Shown here: one piece after another, positions 16,581 through 24,900 of the stretch | Position numbering within the stretch: the stretch's first letter is position 1 | Layout of the letters: each line of letters begins with the position of its first letter | Assembly (NCBI GenBank): GCA_900541645.1 | Contig: UQKQ01000003.1 | Location: 101,228 to 165,227, forward strand | DNA from: an uncultured Collinsella sp. | GTDB taxonomy: Bacteria > Actinomycetota > Coriobacteriia > Coriobacteriales > Coriobacteriaceae | Length of the DNA: 64,000 nucleotides | Reading direction: 5' to 3' | Notes under the pieces: model-generated | Database searches by the model: none | What the model saw: the letters and a program-made list of their open reading frames with translations, nothing else | Told to the model about the DNA's origin: nothing | Program-made: the position numbers and the translations under genes

Positions 16581-17870
16581 CTATAGACAAAATGCCGCAT
16601 AAAGCGGAACAGACATAAGCCCATCATTCATTCCAAAGGGCTTAGTCGATAGCCTGATAAGGCGCACGCCCGGATGGGTCTTTTTAAGTGAGGACAGACT
16701 TCGAGATCTTGTGTTCTCCCCCGCCTTGACTTCAATCGCAGACAAGCATCCCTGCTTCTCTACTACAAAGTCGATTTCCGCACGATTATCTCGCGCCCAA
16801 TAATGCAGTGGATAACCCATGGCTGAAAGCTGTTGGGCAACGTAGTTTTCGGTAAGTGCACCCATGAATGTGCCGCCGATACCGGCAAGAATATCGGCGC
16901 GTTGAGCACCGGCCTTGGAGACCAGCAGCCCTGTATCCGCCTGATAGATTTTAAAAGCAGAAGGGTTAGCGAAGGCCTCTAAAGGGCTTTCGATCTGCCC
17001 GACTAGGCTGCAGCGCGCCACCGTACCCGACAATACAAGCCAATCGAGAGCATCTCCAAAGAGAGACGCATTGCCCCCCGCTCGCACTACCTTGTATTGA
17101 AATTTACGATTCTCTTTGGCAAGCTGCTGTGGAATGGAATCGAAGCACGCACGCGTCTTTGCGCTCAAGCGTTCATCAGCATATTTATTGGTGTCGGCGG
17201 AATATCCGTCGAGAATAATCCGATGCTTTTCGGCCACATCAATGATTGACTGATCATCGATGTACGTTTGGACCGCCTCGGGCATTCCGCCAACAACAAG
17301 ATACTGTCGATAGAGCCCAAGCGCCTTTTCATGAAGGCTTGGCGCAAGAGGACCCATTATCTCGAATGATGAGCGTATCTCGTCGACCAGCTGATCGTGC
17401 CCCATCGCCCAGAGAAACTCCTCGAAATCGAGTGGAGTCATCTCAATCAAGTCGGTCTTTCCGACGGGGAACGAATACGACTGATGGTTAATGGCAACCC
17501 CAAGAAGCGACCCGGCAGCCGCAACGTAATACTCGGGAGCATCTTCGCAAAAGTATTTAAGGGAAGTGAGCGCTTCCTCGCATGCCTGGATCTCGTCAAT
17601 GAACAGTAAGGTTTTGCCAGGCACGATACGCTGTCCCGTACGAGCCTCGATCGCACGTACGATCGAATGAGGGTCAAGACCGCCCGAAAAATCCGCTCGC
17701 GCCGACCGGTCGTTCTCAAGATTAACGTAGACAACCGATTCGAAAAGATCCTGGGCGTACGTTCTGAGTAAATAGGTCTTGCCACACTGGCGCACGCCTT
17801 TGACCAGCAAAGGTTTTCTATCAGCTCTGTCTCGCCATTCCCTAAGGAGCTCGTCTGCCTTGCGACGCAT
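16581..17870 (-). CDS. AAA+ ATPase with C-terminal DUF4143 domain
   Basis: A 429-residue protein. The P-loop GVRQCGKTYL is at about residues 25-34, Walker B reads KTLLFIDEIQ, and the sensor region YYVAAAGSLLGVAI follows. The C-terminal third (KIYQADTGLLVSKAG, LTENYVAQQL, REIDFVVE-type motif here as RAEIDFVVEKQG and AIEVKAGENT) is the DUF4143 nuclease-like fold with the E-I-D-F...E-V-K signature. GGGAAGG precedes the ATG at 17870. It belongs to a different family from the 10664 ATPase although the architecture is analogous. Function unknown. The 180 bp upstream is notably AT-rich. Confidence 0.9.
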   Translation of the reverse strand: MRRKADELLREWRDRADRKPLLVKGVRQCGKTYLLRTYAQDLFESVVYVNLENDRSARADFSGGLDPHSIVRAIEARTGQRIVPGKTLLFIDEIQACEEALTSLKYFCEDAPEYYVAAAGSLLGVAINHQSYSFPVGKTDLIEMTPLDFEEFLWAMGHDQLVDEIRSSFEIMGPLAPSLHEKALGLYRQYLVVGGMPEAVQTYIDDQSIIDVAEKHRIILDGYSADTNKYADERLSAKTRACFDSIPQQLAKENRKFQYKVVRAGGNASLFGDALDWLVLSGTVARCSLVGQIESPLEAFANPSAFKIYQADTGLLVSKAGAQRADILAGIGGTFMGALTENYVAQQLSAMGYPLHYWARDNRAEIDFVVEKQGCLSAIEVKAGENTRSRSLSSLKKTHPGVRLIRLSTKPFGMNDGLMSVPLYAAFCL

Positions 17871-18050
17871 ACGTAACCTTCCCTCATGAACTTCTATTTG
17901 ACAATATTTTAACGCGGATTAATTTGTTTTCAGTTATTTTTCTGCGTTTAAAAATTGTTCTATACGGCACTTGAGGGAATTCGCCCCTATCTCTCGGTAA
18001 GGACAGCAAGCATTTCCACCAACGCTGATTGCCATGCGTTCTTCTTGTCC

Positions 18051-18581
18051 TTAGGCGAGCTTGCGAGCGAGCTCTCGCACCTCTTTCAACTTGGGCGACG
18101 ATGCCATGCTGTCGCGCTCGGTCATGCCACCAATCGTGACAATGCCCTGGTCCTCCCACTTGCAGTACGCGCAGGTTGACTTGTACATAGCGATCGCCGC
18201 ATCATAGACACCCTCGCTGTGGCTATCGAGCAAAAGGGCCGTCTTGGTGAACGGGAAACCCGTGGCACCGAAGGCGTACAGGCGGTCGATGGCGGTCTTT
18301 TCCTGCGCAGTGATGTCAAACCAGTAGATAGGCGAAGCGAAGACAACCATGTCGGTGTCTTTCAGCGACTCAATCACGTTGGCCATGTCATCCTTCTGCA
18401 CGCAGACGCCCTCATGGGCGAAGCAGTACTGGCATCCCAAGCAGCCGGCGATCTTCTTGCTGGCAACGCGGATGACCTCGACCGTATGGCCGCCCTCACG
18501 CGCGGTCTCGGCAAACGCCTCGACCATGGTATCGGTATTGGCGCCCTTACGCGGGCTGCCGCTCAATACAACGATATTCAT
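18051..18581 (-). CDS. NADPH-dependent FMN reductase / flavodoxin-like protein with Cys motif
   Basis: A 176-residue flavodoxin-fold protein. The phosphate-binding loop SGSPRKGANT (about residues 7-16) binds FMN; VFASPIYWFDITAQEKTAIDR is represented by the landmark SPIYWFDITA. The segment GCLGCQYCFAHEGVC has clustered cysteines typical of iron-sulfur flavoprotein-like or arsenate-resistance-type reductases. AGGAGAGGG lies just upstream of the ATG. It follows a TetR gene on the same strand after about 200 nt, so it may be part of that regulator's transcript, or have its own promoter. Confidence 0.85.
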   Translation of the reverse strand: MNIVVLSGSPRKGANTDTMVEAFAETAREGGHTVEVIRVASKKIAGCLGCQYCFAHEGVCVQKDDMANVIESLKDTDMVVFASPIYWFDITAQEKTAIDRLYAFGATGFPFTKTALLLDSHSEGVYDAAIAMYKSTCAYCKWEDQGIVTIGGMTERDSMASSPKLKEVRELARKLA

Positions 18582-18779
18582 AGGATTCCCTCTCCTTCAT
18601 GCTGCAGGCGCGCAGCATTTTTTCTTGTAACCAAAACAAATGGGGTTAATCAATCGCCAGCAGGCCATATCTCTTGCTCAAGTTCCCTAAAGAAGCTCAA
18701 GGCGATTGCGATTGCCTTATACAACATCGAAAACCAAAGAGGGGCCATAGCAACGTCGCCTGCCTGAAATGACATGCGG

Positions 18780-19340
18780 TCAAGACGAGCTACGAGGATC
18801 GTGACGAGCCGATACCGCCCGCATGCCCCCTTCGGAATAGGCGCTGAGCAGCTCCTGAGCGTGGGCAAACTCGGGCCCTCGCCTCCAACCGAGCAGGCGG
18901 TTGACCGCGAGATTTCCCTGGACGTTGTGGACGAAGAGCAGATAGGCGTCCTCGCGCGAAAGCCCAGTCTCCTCCATGATCGAGGGAACCATCTGCTCGG
19001 CGCCGCGCTCGACGACGCGCTGTGCCACCCGGGCGTACGCGTCGTCATCCGAGTAGAGCAGATAATAGTCATCGTTTGCCGGCGGACGCTGGCAGAGGGC
19101 ACCCGCCTCCGTTCCCTCGAGCGGCGGCACCGCCGCCAAGGCCTCGTCGATAAGCGTGTCGAGCAGGGCGAACTTGTCCTCGTAGTGCAGATAGAACGTG
19201 CCACGGTTGATATCGGCGCGGCGGCAGATATCCGCTACCGTCATCTTCGCGAAGCCGACCTCGGCCAGCAGCGCGAAGAACGCCTCCCGTATGACCGAGA
19301 GTGTATAGCGTCGGCGACGATCGATCTTCCCCGCATCCAT
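18780..19340 (-). CDS. TetR-family repressor, divergent from the sirtuin trio
   Basis: A 186-residue regulator. The N-terminal HTH is ALLAEVGFAKMTVADICRRADINRGTFYLHY, with landmarks MTVADICRRA and GTFYLHYEDK. The C-terminal half is a helical ligand domain without a recognisable specificity. The ATG at 19340 has GGAGGGG 2 nt upstream; nine further in-frame codons upstream lack a good site. It is divergent from the sirtuin-like gene at 19484, and a near-perfect dyad in the 143-bp interval (19445-19462) is its probable operator, predicting repression of the trio and possibly of itself. Confidence 0.9.
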   Translation of the reverse strand: MDAGKIDRRRRYTLSVIREAFFALLAEVGFAKMTVADICRRADINRGTFYLHYEDKFALLDTLIDEALAAVPPLEGTEAGALCQRPPANDDYYLLYSDDDAYARVAQRVVERGAEQMVPSIMEETGLSREDAYLLFVHNVQGNLAVNRLLGWRRGPEFAHAQELLSAYSEGGMRAVSARHDPRSSS

Positions 19341-19444
19341 TACCCCTCCAATTGCAACGCTCGACAATGCCCGGCAAACGCTCGTTTATTGACAGCAGGC
19401 CGAAGCTGTTCATTGCTCTTAAGCAAATCGACATGGATACTTTT

Positions 19445-19464
19445 TATAGACACGTGTTTATAAT
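19445..19464 (+). promoter_or_regulatory. TetR operator candidate overlapping a TATAAT -10 box
   Basis: TATAGACACGTGTTTATA (19445-19462) is an 18-bp dyad symmetric at 16 of 18 positions with core ACACGTGT. The -10 box TATAAT is at 19459-19464, inside the dyad, 20 nt before the GTG of the sirtuin-like gene. No good -35 is visible. Binding here would block transcription of the trio. Confidence 0.7.
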
Positions 19465-19483
19465 AGCTGAAAGAAGGTATCCA

Positions 19484-20449
19484 GTGACCCTGTACGAGCA
19501 GCTCGTTATCGAGCTCACCAACCAATCGTTTTCCCTTCAGGCCGCCTACCGCAGCGGCGGCACGCCCTATGAGCTGAGTGACCGCGAGCCCGAGCCCTAC
19601 GACCAGCAAATCGAGGACTTCGCCCGCATGATCGAAGAAGCCGATTGCGTGCTGGTAGGCGGGGCCTCCGGGCTCTCCGCGGCGGGCGGCGGCGACTTCT
19701 ACTACGAGGACAACGCGACCTATCGCAAGCATTTCGGCAAATTCGCCGAGCGTTACGGTTTCAAGGGCGCTTTCGAGGGGTCGTTCTACCGCTGGCCCAC
19801 CGCCGAGGCGCGCTGGGGATACCTCGCCACCTTCCTCGACACCACGCTCAACGCCTCGCTGCGCAAGCCCTACAGGGACCTCGACGCCATTCTCGCCGAG
19901 AAGGATTTCTTCGTGCTCACCACCAACCAGGACACGCAGTTTGTGAAGCTCTATCCCTGGGAGAAAGTGGCAGAGATCCAAGGCGACCACCGCTTCTTTC
20001 AGTGCTCCCGCTGTTGCACCGACGCGGTGTGGGATACGGTCGAGCCGGTCTCCAACATGGTAGAGGCCATGGGAGACGGCCTTGAGGTTCCGACAGAGCT
20101 CGTGCCGCGCTGCCCGCACTGCGGGGCAGAGGCGTTCCCCTGGGTTCGCGGCTACGGCAACTTCCTGCAGGGCGAACTCTACGAGGAGCAGTACCGCAAG
20201 GTGTCCGAATGGCTCGACGCGCACGCACGGCAGAGGATCCTCTTCCTCGAGCTGGGTGTGGGCCGCATGACGCCCGCGTTTATCCAGGAGCCGTTCTGGG
20301 CCCTCACGGCGCAGTTACCGCAGGCCAGCTACATCGCCGTAAACAACAAGACGCAGTTTCTCCCCCGCGCGATCGAGGATCGGGGGCTCGCCGTTCGCGC
20401 CGACATCGCCGACGTGCTCGCCGACGCGCGCAAGACGCTGGGGAGGTAG
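19484..20449 (+). CDS. Class-M-like sirtuin homologue 1 (catalytic His replaced by Gln)
   Basis: A 321-residue sirtuin-fold protein. It has an NAD-binding start CVLVGGASGLSAAGG (about 55-69), LTTNQD at 145-150 (TQNID equivalent) and EIQGDHR at 164-170, where the canonical catalytic HG reads QG (Gln166). A zinc ribbon is formed by CSRCC (174-178) and CPHC (210-213), and ELGVGRMTP is shared with gene 3. Gln in place of His and the downstream ELVPRCPHCG layout fit the SirTM (class M) group, whose known members ADP-ribosylate proteins instead of deacetylating. GTG start with AGAAGG 6 nt upstream. First gene of a three-gene operon. Confidence 0.85.
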   Translation: MTLYEQLVIELTNQSFSLQAAYRSGGTPYELSDREPEPYDQQIEDFARMIEEADCVLVGGASGLSAAGGGDFYYEDNATYRKHFGKFAERYGFKGAFEGSFYRWPTAEARWGYLATFLDTTLNASLRKPYRDLDAILAEKDFFVLTTNQDTQFVKLYPWEKVAEIQGDHRFFQCSRCCTDAVWDTVEPVSNMVEAMGDGLEVPTELVPRCPHCGAEAFPWVRGYGNFLQGELYEEQYRKVSEWLDAHARQRILFLELGVGRMTPAFIQEPFWALTAQLPQASYIAVNNKTQFLPRAIEDRGLAVRADIADVLADARKTLGR

Positions 20450-20452
20450 CGC

Positions 20453-21151
20453 ATGGAGACGGCGAAAGCAGTTCGCATAGGCAGGGCGCTAGCCGAAGCG
20501 GATCTTGTCATCATCGGCGCTAGCAACGGACTCGACATGGCGGAGGGGCTCAACCTTTTCTGCGCCGATGCTCATTTCCAAGAGGCGTACGGGGACCTCG
20601 CCCAGGCAGACGGCATCGGCTGCATACTGCAGGGGCTCGCTTCCCCGGATGCCAGCGTGCGACGCCGATGGGCCGAGCGGTTCCATCAAAAGGAGTATCT
20701 CGAATATGAGCCCGGCTCGCTCATGAACGGGCTGCGGCGTCTTACGGAGCACGCCGACACCTTCGTGGTCACATGCAACATCGACGGGCACTTCGCGCGC
20801 GCCGGGTTCGACGAGGAGCGCGTGCTCGAGACTGAGGGGAGCACGCGCACGTCGGTTGACGAGCGGCGCCTCGCCCATCCAGACGCCCTCGCCATGACCC
20901 AGCTCGACGAGCTCGCGCGTCTTGTGCAAGCCCATCGCAACGGCAGGGTCGCCATCCTCGAACTTGGCGTGGGACTGCACAACGGCGTCATAAAGCGCAT
21001 GCTCGCCCAGATCGCGAACGCCTGCGAGCACGCCACCTACATCGTGTTCAACTACGGCCAGGCCATGGCGCCCGACGCTTCGTGCGAGACGATTCTCGTT
21101 GACGGCGATATGGCCCCGGCTTTCGAGGAGATCGCCCGATGCCACCCCTAG
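20453..21151 (+). CDS. Class-M-like sirtuin homologue 2, short and lacking zinc ribbon
   Basis: A 232-residue relative of the flanking genes. It retains LVIIGASNGLDMAEG (18-32), VVTCNIDGHFARAGF (105-119, NxD motif) and the AILELGVGLHNGVIK block, but the residue at the catalytic His/Gln position is Glu128 in LETEGS and the four zinc cysteines are missing, along with about 60 residues of that module. It starts 4 nt after the stop of gene 1, with GGGGAGG as ribosome site, and overlaps gene 3 by 13 nt. It could be a catalytically altered or regulatory subunit; enzyme activity is doubtful. Confidence 0.8.
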   Translation: METAKAVRIGRALAEADLVIIGASNGLDMAEGLNLFCADAHFQEAYGDLAQADGIGCILQGLASPDASVRRRWAERFHQKEYLEYEPGSLMNGLRRLTEHADTFVVTCNIDGHFARAGFDEERVLETEGSTRTSVDERRLAHPDALAMTQLDELARLVQAHRNGRVAILELGVGLHNGVIKRMLAQIANACEHATYIVFNYGQAMAPDASCETILVDGDMAPAFEEIARCHP

Positions 21152-22002
21152 AAAGAGAAGCGCGTAGGCTTCGAAGCCTTATCGACGATGCCGACGCCAT
21201 CATCGTCGGCATCGGCTCGGGCATGTCGAGCGCCGCCGGGTTCAACCATTACAACCGCGCGGGCATGGCGCGCGCAGGAATGGCGGACTGGCAGCAAGCC
21301 TTTGGCTTCAAGAGCCTTTTCGACGGCTTCTACCACCTCTACCCCAGCCTCGAGCAGCAATGGGCATACTATGCGCGATACATCGACTTCATGCTGCGCG
21401 AGCCGACCTCGCAGCCCTATCTCGACCTACGGTCCCTCATCGGCCATAAGGACTACTTCATCCTGAGCACCAATGTGGACACCCAAGTCGAGAAGACGTT
21501 TCCCGCCGAGAGGATCTGCAACTATCAGGGAAGCTTCGCGCACCTTCAATGCAAGCAGCCATGCCGCGACGAGCTCTTCGATGCGAGCCCCTACGTCGAG
21601 CGCATGCTCGCGGGCATGGCGGGGTTCGAGATCCGCAGCGAGGATGTCCCCCGATGCCCGCACTGCGGCTGGCAGCTTGTGCCGTGGGTGCGCGACGACA
21701 CGTTTCTGCAGGGTGCGGCATGGCGCGAGAGCCTCGGACGATACGAGCGCTTCGTGCGCGAGCGCAGCGATCGCCGCGTGCTGTTGCTGGAGCTCGGCGT
21801 GGGCGAGATGACCCCCGGCATCATCACGCTCCCGTTCTGGAGCATGACCGCGAAGCTGCCGGATGCGCACCTTTTGAGCGTAAACATCTCGGGCGGCTCG
21901 GCTCCGTTGCAGCTTGGAAGCAAGGCAGAGGCGATCCAGGCCGATTTGGGCGCCCTGCTCTCGGCGGCGCGGACGGCGAAGGTATTTAAGCCTCCTTGTT
22001 AG
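21139..22002 (+). CDS. Class-M-like sirtuin homologue 3 (catalytic His replaced by Gln)
   Basis: A 287-residue protein and the most typical SirTM-like member. It has IIVGIGSGMSSAAGF (21-35), ILSTNVDTQVEKTF (108-121), CNYQGSFAHLQC (127-138) with Gln130 at the catalytic His position, zinc ligands CKQPC (138-142) and CPHC, then a DDTFLQGAAW segment and LLLELGVGEMTPGII. SirTM enzymes of staphylococci and streptococci sit with a macrodomain hydrolase and lipoylation genes; none of those is present here. The 5' end overlaps gene 2 by 13 nt, and the 3' end overlaps the convergent cupin gene by 17 nt. Confidence 0.88.
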   Translation: MPPLEREARRLRSLIDDADAIIVGIGSGMSSAAGFNHYNRAGMARAGMADWQQAFGFKSLFDGFYHLYPSLEQQWAYYARYIDFMLREPTSQPYLDLRSLIGHKDYFILSTNVDTQVEKTFPAERICNYQGSFAHLQCKQPCRDELFDASPYVERMLAGMAGFEIRSEDVPRCPHCGWQLVPWVRDDTFLQGAAWRESLGRYERFVRERSDRRVLLLELGVGEMTPGIITLPFWSMTAKLPDAHLLSVNISGGSAPLQLGSKAEAIQADLGALLSAARTAKVFKPPC

Positions 22003-22750
22003 TCTCTTTGAGATATTCCCCGTCTCCCACGGGCTCTAACCACTCGTTGGAGGCCTCCTCGCCCGGAACCTCCAGCGCGAGATGGGAGAACCAGCTCTCG
22101 GGCGCGGCTCCGTGCCAATGTTTCACACCCGGGGCGATGTTGACCACATCGCCAGGGCGCAGCTCCTGTGCCGGTTTACCCCATTCCTGGTAGAACCCTC
22201 GACCAGCCACGCAGATGAGAATCTGTCCGCCGCCGTTTTTGGCGTGGTGCACGTGCCAGTTGTTGCGGCAGCCGGGCTCGAACGTCACGTTGTAGACGCC
22301 AACCTGCTCGGTTGATAGAGGCGCGAGGTAGCTTTGCCCGATAAAGTACTTCGCGAATGCGTCGTTGGGGGCACCGATGGGAAAGGCCATCTCGTTTTGG
22401 TGCTCGGCTTTTGCATCAGCGGCATCGTCATCCGCCCAGACCTCCTTCGCCATGCGAAAGGCCGCCCATGCCTTGGGCCACCCCGCGTAAAACGCGGCGT
22501 GGGTAAGGATTTCCGCTATCTCCGCCCTGGTTACACCGTTATTCTTTGCGGACATCAGATGGTATTGGAACGAGGAATCCGTCAGTCCCTGCGCCATCAG
22601 CGCCACCACCGTCACCACGCTGCGGTCTCGAAGGGAAAGCTCGCCCTCTCGGCTCCACACCTCGCCAAACAGTACATCGTCATTGAGCTGTGCGAATTTG
22701 GGGGCAAAGTCCCCTAGGGCATCTCTGCCTGCCGTCTGTTTAATTGCCAT
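21986..22750 (-). CDS. Carboxymuconolactone decarboxylase-like plus cupin fusion protein
   Basis: A 254-residue two-domain protein. The N-terminal half is an AhpD/CMD-like helical domain (SLRDRSVVTVVALMAQG and TRAEIAEILTHAAFYAGWPKAW; no CxxC pair is visible). The C-terminal half is a cupin with NWHVHH and a PGDVVNIAPGVKHWHG metal-binding motif. Such fusions are frequent next to MerR regulators and reductases in anaerobes; the substrate is unknown. A promoter with a 19-bp spacer and dyad lies upstream (22841-22871), and the divergent MerR gene starts at 22903. Its last 17 nt overlap the end of sirtuin homologue 3. Confidence 0.88.
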   Translation of the reverse strand: MAIKQTAGRDALGDFAPKFAQLNDDVLFGEVWSREGELSLRDRSVVTVVALMAQGLTDSSFQYHLMSAKNNGVTRAEIAEILTHAAFYAGWPKAWAAFRMAKEVWADDDAADAKAEHQNEMAFPIGAPNDAFAKYFIGQSYLAPLSTEQVGVYNVTFEPGCRNNWHVHHAKNGGGQILICVAGRGFYQEWGKPAQELRPGDVVNIAPGVKHWHGAAPESWFSHLALEVPGEEASNEWLEPVGDGEYLKETNKEA

Positions 22751-22840
22751 GATCGATCTCCCCCTGTCGATGGTTTAGGTGCAAATCTGTTTCCGCATTA
22801 CGGAACACCCTTTGCAATCCCTGTTCTAATGACGAGAATG

Positions 22841-22871
22841 AAGGTAATACCTAAACCTGACTTTAGGTCAA
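22841..22871 (-). promoter_or_regulatory. MerR-type promoter with 19-bp spacer and inverted repeat
   Basis: On the minus strand TTGACC (22871-22866) and TACCTT (22846-22841) are separated by 19 bp, the unusual spacing of MerR-activated promoters. The spacer region holds the perfect inverted repeat ACCTAAA-N6-TTTAGGT (22849-22868). It faces the CMD-cupin gene and lies between it and the divergent merR-like gene. Confidence 0.7.
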
Positions 22872-22902
22872 GGAATGAATTCGAGATTGATTCGGAGGAA
22901 CC

Positions 22903-23343
22903 ATGTACACAATCGGACAGGTGTCGGAGATGTTCGGCTTGCCCGCCTCAACGCTGCGCTATTACGACAAGCAGGGATTGTTCCCGGCATTGGAGCGGAC
23001 GTCCGGCATTCGGCAATTCGGCGATACGGAACTCGAGGCGCTTCGGGTCATCGAATGCCTCAAGAAAGCGGGGATGGAGATCAAGGACATCCGTCTATTC
23101 ATGGAATGGTGCGCGGAGGGTCCATCGACATACCCCAAACGCAAGGCCATGTTCGAGGAGCGGAAGGCCCACATGGAGCTAGAGATCGCGAACATGAACC
23201 GCGCGCTGGACATGCTGAAGTACAAATGCTGGTTCTACGGGCAGCTGAATCAGGGCGAGAATGAGACTGAGCTGAGGGCCATGATTCCCGACGGTTTGCC
23301 AGAAGATATCAAAGAGGCCTACGAGAACGCTCACGCTCGGTAG
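22903..23343 (+). CDS. MerR-family transcription regulator
   Basis: A 146-residue regulator. The winged helix MYTIGQVSEMFGLPASTLRYYDKQGLFP is recognised by its parts YTIGQVSEMF and STLRYYDKQGL, followed by a long dimerisation helix (KRKAMFEERKAHMELEIANM region, about 78-105). It has single Cys residues in ECLKK and WCAEG, but no clear metal site. GGAGGAACC precedes the ATG. It is divergent from the CMD-cupin gene, whose promoter has MerR geometry, so it probably senses a small molecule and activates that gene. Confidence 0.9.
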   Translation: MYTIGQVSEMFGLPASTLRYYDKQGLFPALERTSGIRQFGDTELEALRVIECLKKAGMEIKDIRLFMEWCAEGPSTYPKRKAMFEERKAHMELEIANMNRALDMLKYKCWFYGQLNQGENETELRAMIPDGLPEDIKEAYENAHAR

Positions 23344-23478
23344 TACCAAAAACGCCTTTTTAAACTCAACCATTGTTTAAGATGTCACAACTCGGACAAC
23401 AAGACTGGTTGCCCCGGTACGCAACGGGAGGGTCGACGCGGCTGGCATCGACCCTCCCATTTCCCAAACGGCATAAAG

Positions 23479-24117
23479 CTACTTGCTCACAACCGAGATG
23501 CGCTGGGCGACGTGGTTACCGGACTCGATCTCATCGACCATGGCAATCGCATAGTCAGCGTACGAGAGCGTTGACTCGCCGCGGCTGTTGAGTGTGAACT
23601 CCTCGCCCGCCAAGATATACTCACCGGTACGCTCGCCGTCGGCCTGGAAGTCAGCAGCAGGGGAAACGAAGGTCCATTTGAGGCCGTCCGTTTCGCGAAG
23701 GTGAGCAAGGACTTTGCCGGCCGCGGCGGACAGCGGCTTCCAGTCATCGGGGAAGTCCGGGCCCATATCGACGGTGACCGTATGCTCGGGGTTGACGAAC
23801 AGCGAGCCCGCGCCACCCACTATGAGCAGGCGCACATCGGTGCCGACCAGCACATTAGCCAAGTGGATGCCCGCGTCGGTGATACCGGGGATGGTCTCGG
23901 GCGTCCAGCCGCCCACGGCGTCCACCACGGCGTCGAATCCTTCGAGGTCTTCCGTCGTGAGCTCGAGTGCGTCTTTGATGACGGAGTTCTGAGCGGCGGT
24001 CCTATTCTCGCCGCGTACGATGGCGGTCACGTCGAATCCGCGACGCACGGCCTCCTCAACGATGAGGCTGCCGGCCCTGCCGTTCGCTGCTACAACTGCG
24101 ATTTTCTTGGTCATCAT
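23479..24117 (-). CDS. NAD(P)-binding oxidoreductase (atypical SDR, NmrA-like)
   Basis: A 212-residue Rossmann protein. The dinucleotide loop is VVAANGRAGSLI (about residues 8-19); VVDAVGGW and RLLIVGGAGSLF follow. There is no classical YxxxK active site, as in the YwnB/NmrA-like group annotated as NAD(P)H-binding proteins. It starts at one of two tandem ATGs (24117 or 24114) behind AGGAAAG. It is divergent from an HxlR regulator, an arrangement usual for regulator-controlled quinone or aldehyde stress reductases. The substrate is not predictable. Confidence 0.88.
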   Translation of the reverse strand: MMTKKIAVVAANGRAGSLIVEEAVRRGFDVTAIVRGENRTAAQNSVIKDALELTTEDLEGFDAVVDAVGGWTPETIPGITDAGIHLANVLVGTDVRLLIVGGAGSLFVNPEHTVTVDMGPDFPDDWKPLSAAAGKVLAHLRETDGLKWTFVSPAADFQADGERTGEYILAGEEFTLNSRGESTLSYADYAIAMVDEIESGNHVAQRISVVSK

Positions 24118-24185
24118 GCTTTCCTTTCGACCTGCGGCACTCGCCGCCGCTTTCCTTGCAGCTCATACGATACGCGTCAAAGGTA

Positions 24186-24223
24186 TATAATGGAAAGTAG
24201 GCACATAAAAGTGCTGTAAGCAC
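24186..24223 (+). promoter_or_regulatory. -10 box and dyad before the HxlR gene
   Basis: TATAAT lies at 24186-24191 and a GTGCT-GTA-AGCAC dyad at 24211-24223, within the 125-bp interval between the oxidoreductase and hxlR-like genes. The dyad is a candidate HxlR operator. Confidence 0.45.
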
Positions 24224-24242
24224 CAAAAGGAAACTAATGTAA

Positions 24243-24629
24243 ATGACGTGCATGATTGCAGACGGAGGTTTCGCGAACATGACAGCACCGACTTTGGAGG
24301 ACCTGCCTGCCTGCCCAGTGGAGACAACGCTTTTGCTCATCGGCAACAAGTGGCAGGTGCTCATCCTGCGCGAACTCTCGCTCAGAGGCACGATGCGCTT
24401 TAAGGAGCTGCAACGCTCGATCGGCAAGATTTCGCAGAAAGTTCTGACCAGCAACCTACGAACCATGGAGGAAACGGGGCTCGTTCATCGTGAAGCGTTC
24501 GCAGAGGTGCCCCCACGGGTGGAGTACTCGCTCACCGACCTGGGACAGACACTCAGGCCCGTTCTTGACGCAATGAGAGCTTGGGGCGAGAACTACAAGG
24601 AGCAGCTCCGCGGCGGCGGGCTTCGATAA
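24243..24629 (+). CDS. HxlR-family transcription regulator
   Basis: A 128-residue winged-helix regulator. It has the family hallmark CPVETTLLLIGNKWQVLIL (Cys near residue 24), then LRGTMRFKELQRSIGKISQKVLTSNL-type HTH (landmarks MRFKELQRSI and SQKVLTSNLR) and VEYSLTDLG wing. The conserved Cys can act as a redox switch in relatives. Two starts are possible: ATG 24243 (AAAGGA 11 nt upstream) or ATG 24279 (GGAGG 10 nt upstream), giving 128 or 116 residues. It is divergent from the oxidoreductase, its likely target. Confidence 0.88.
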   Translation: MTCMIADGGFANMTAPTLEDLPACPVETTLLLIGNKWQVLILRELSLRGTMRFKELQRSIGKISQKVLTSNLRTMEETGLVHREAFAEVPPRVEYSLTDLGQTLRPVLDAMRAWGENYKEQLRGGGLR

Positions 24630-24900
24630 GTAGCTCCTACTGGTTACACGCCTACAGAAACCCCTCCGTCCTATCGCCATCACGGGAAACCCTCCTCCTT
24701 GGTTCTCGCCGCAAACGGCTTCGAGGCCGCGCTGGAGATCCCGGCACGGCTGGAGCCGCCCCGCGCGAGCAGCGGAAAGGGATACATGCCCTTTACCAAG
24801 GTAGATTCCCTCTTTCATTTTCCGTTCCTTCCGCAGTATTCTCAAGGCGGATGCGCGGCCCGCGCTCTTGGCGCCTAGGGGGCGTCACCGTCACATCGTT
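24630..24900. other. Intergenic region, nothing recognised
   Basis: 271 bp between convergent regulator genes. Open frames here lack codon character and ribosome sites. GC-rich stretches could fold, but I see no repeat with clear arms. Confidence 0.4.
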
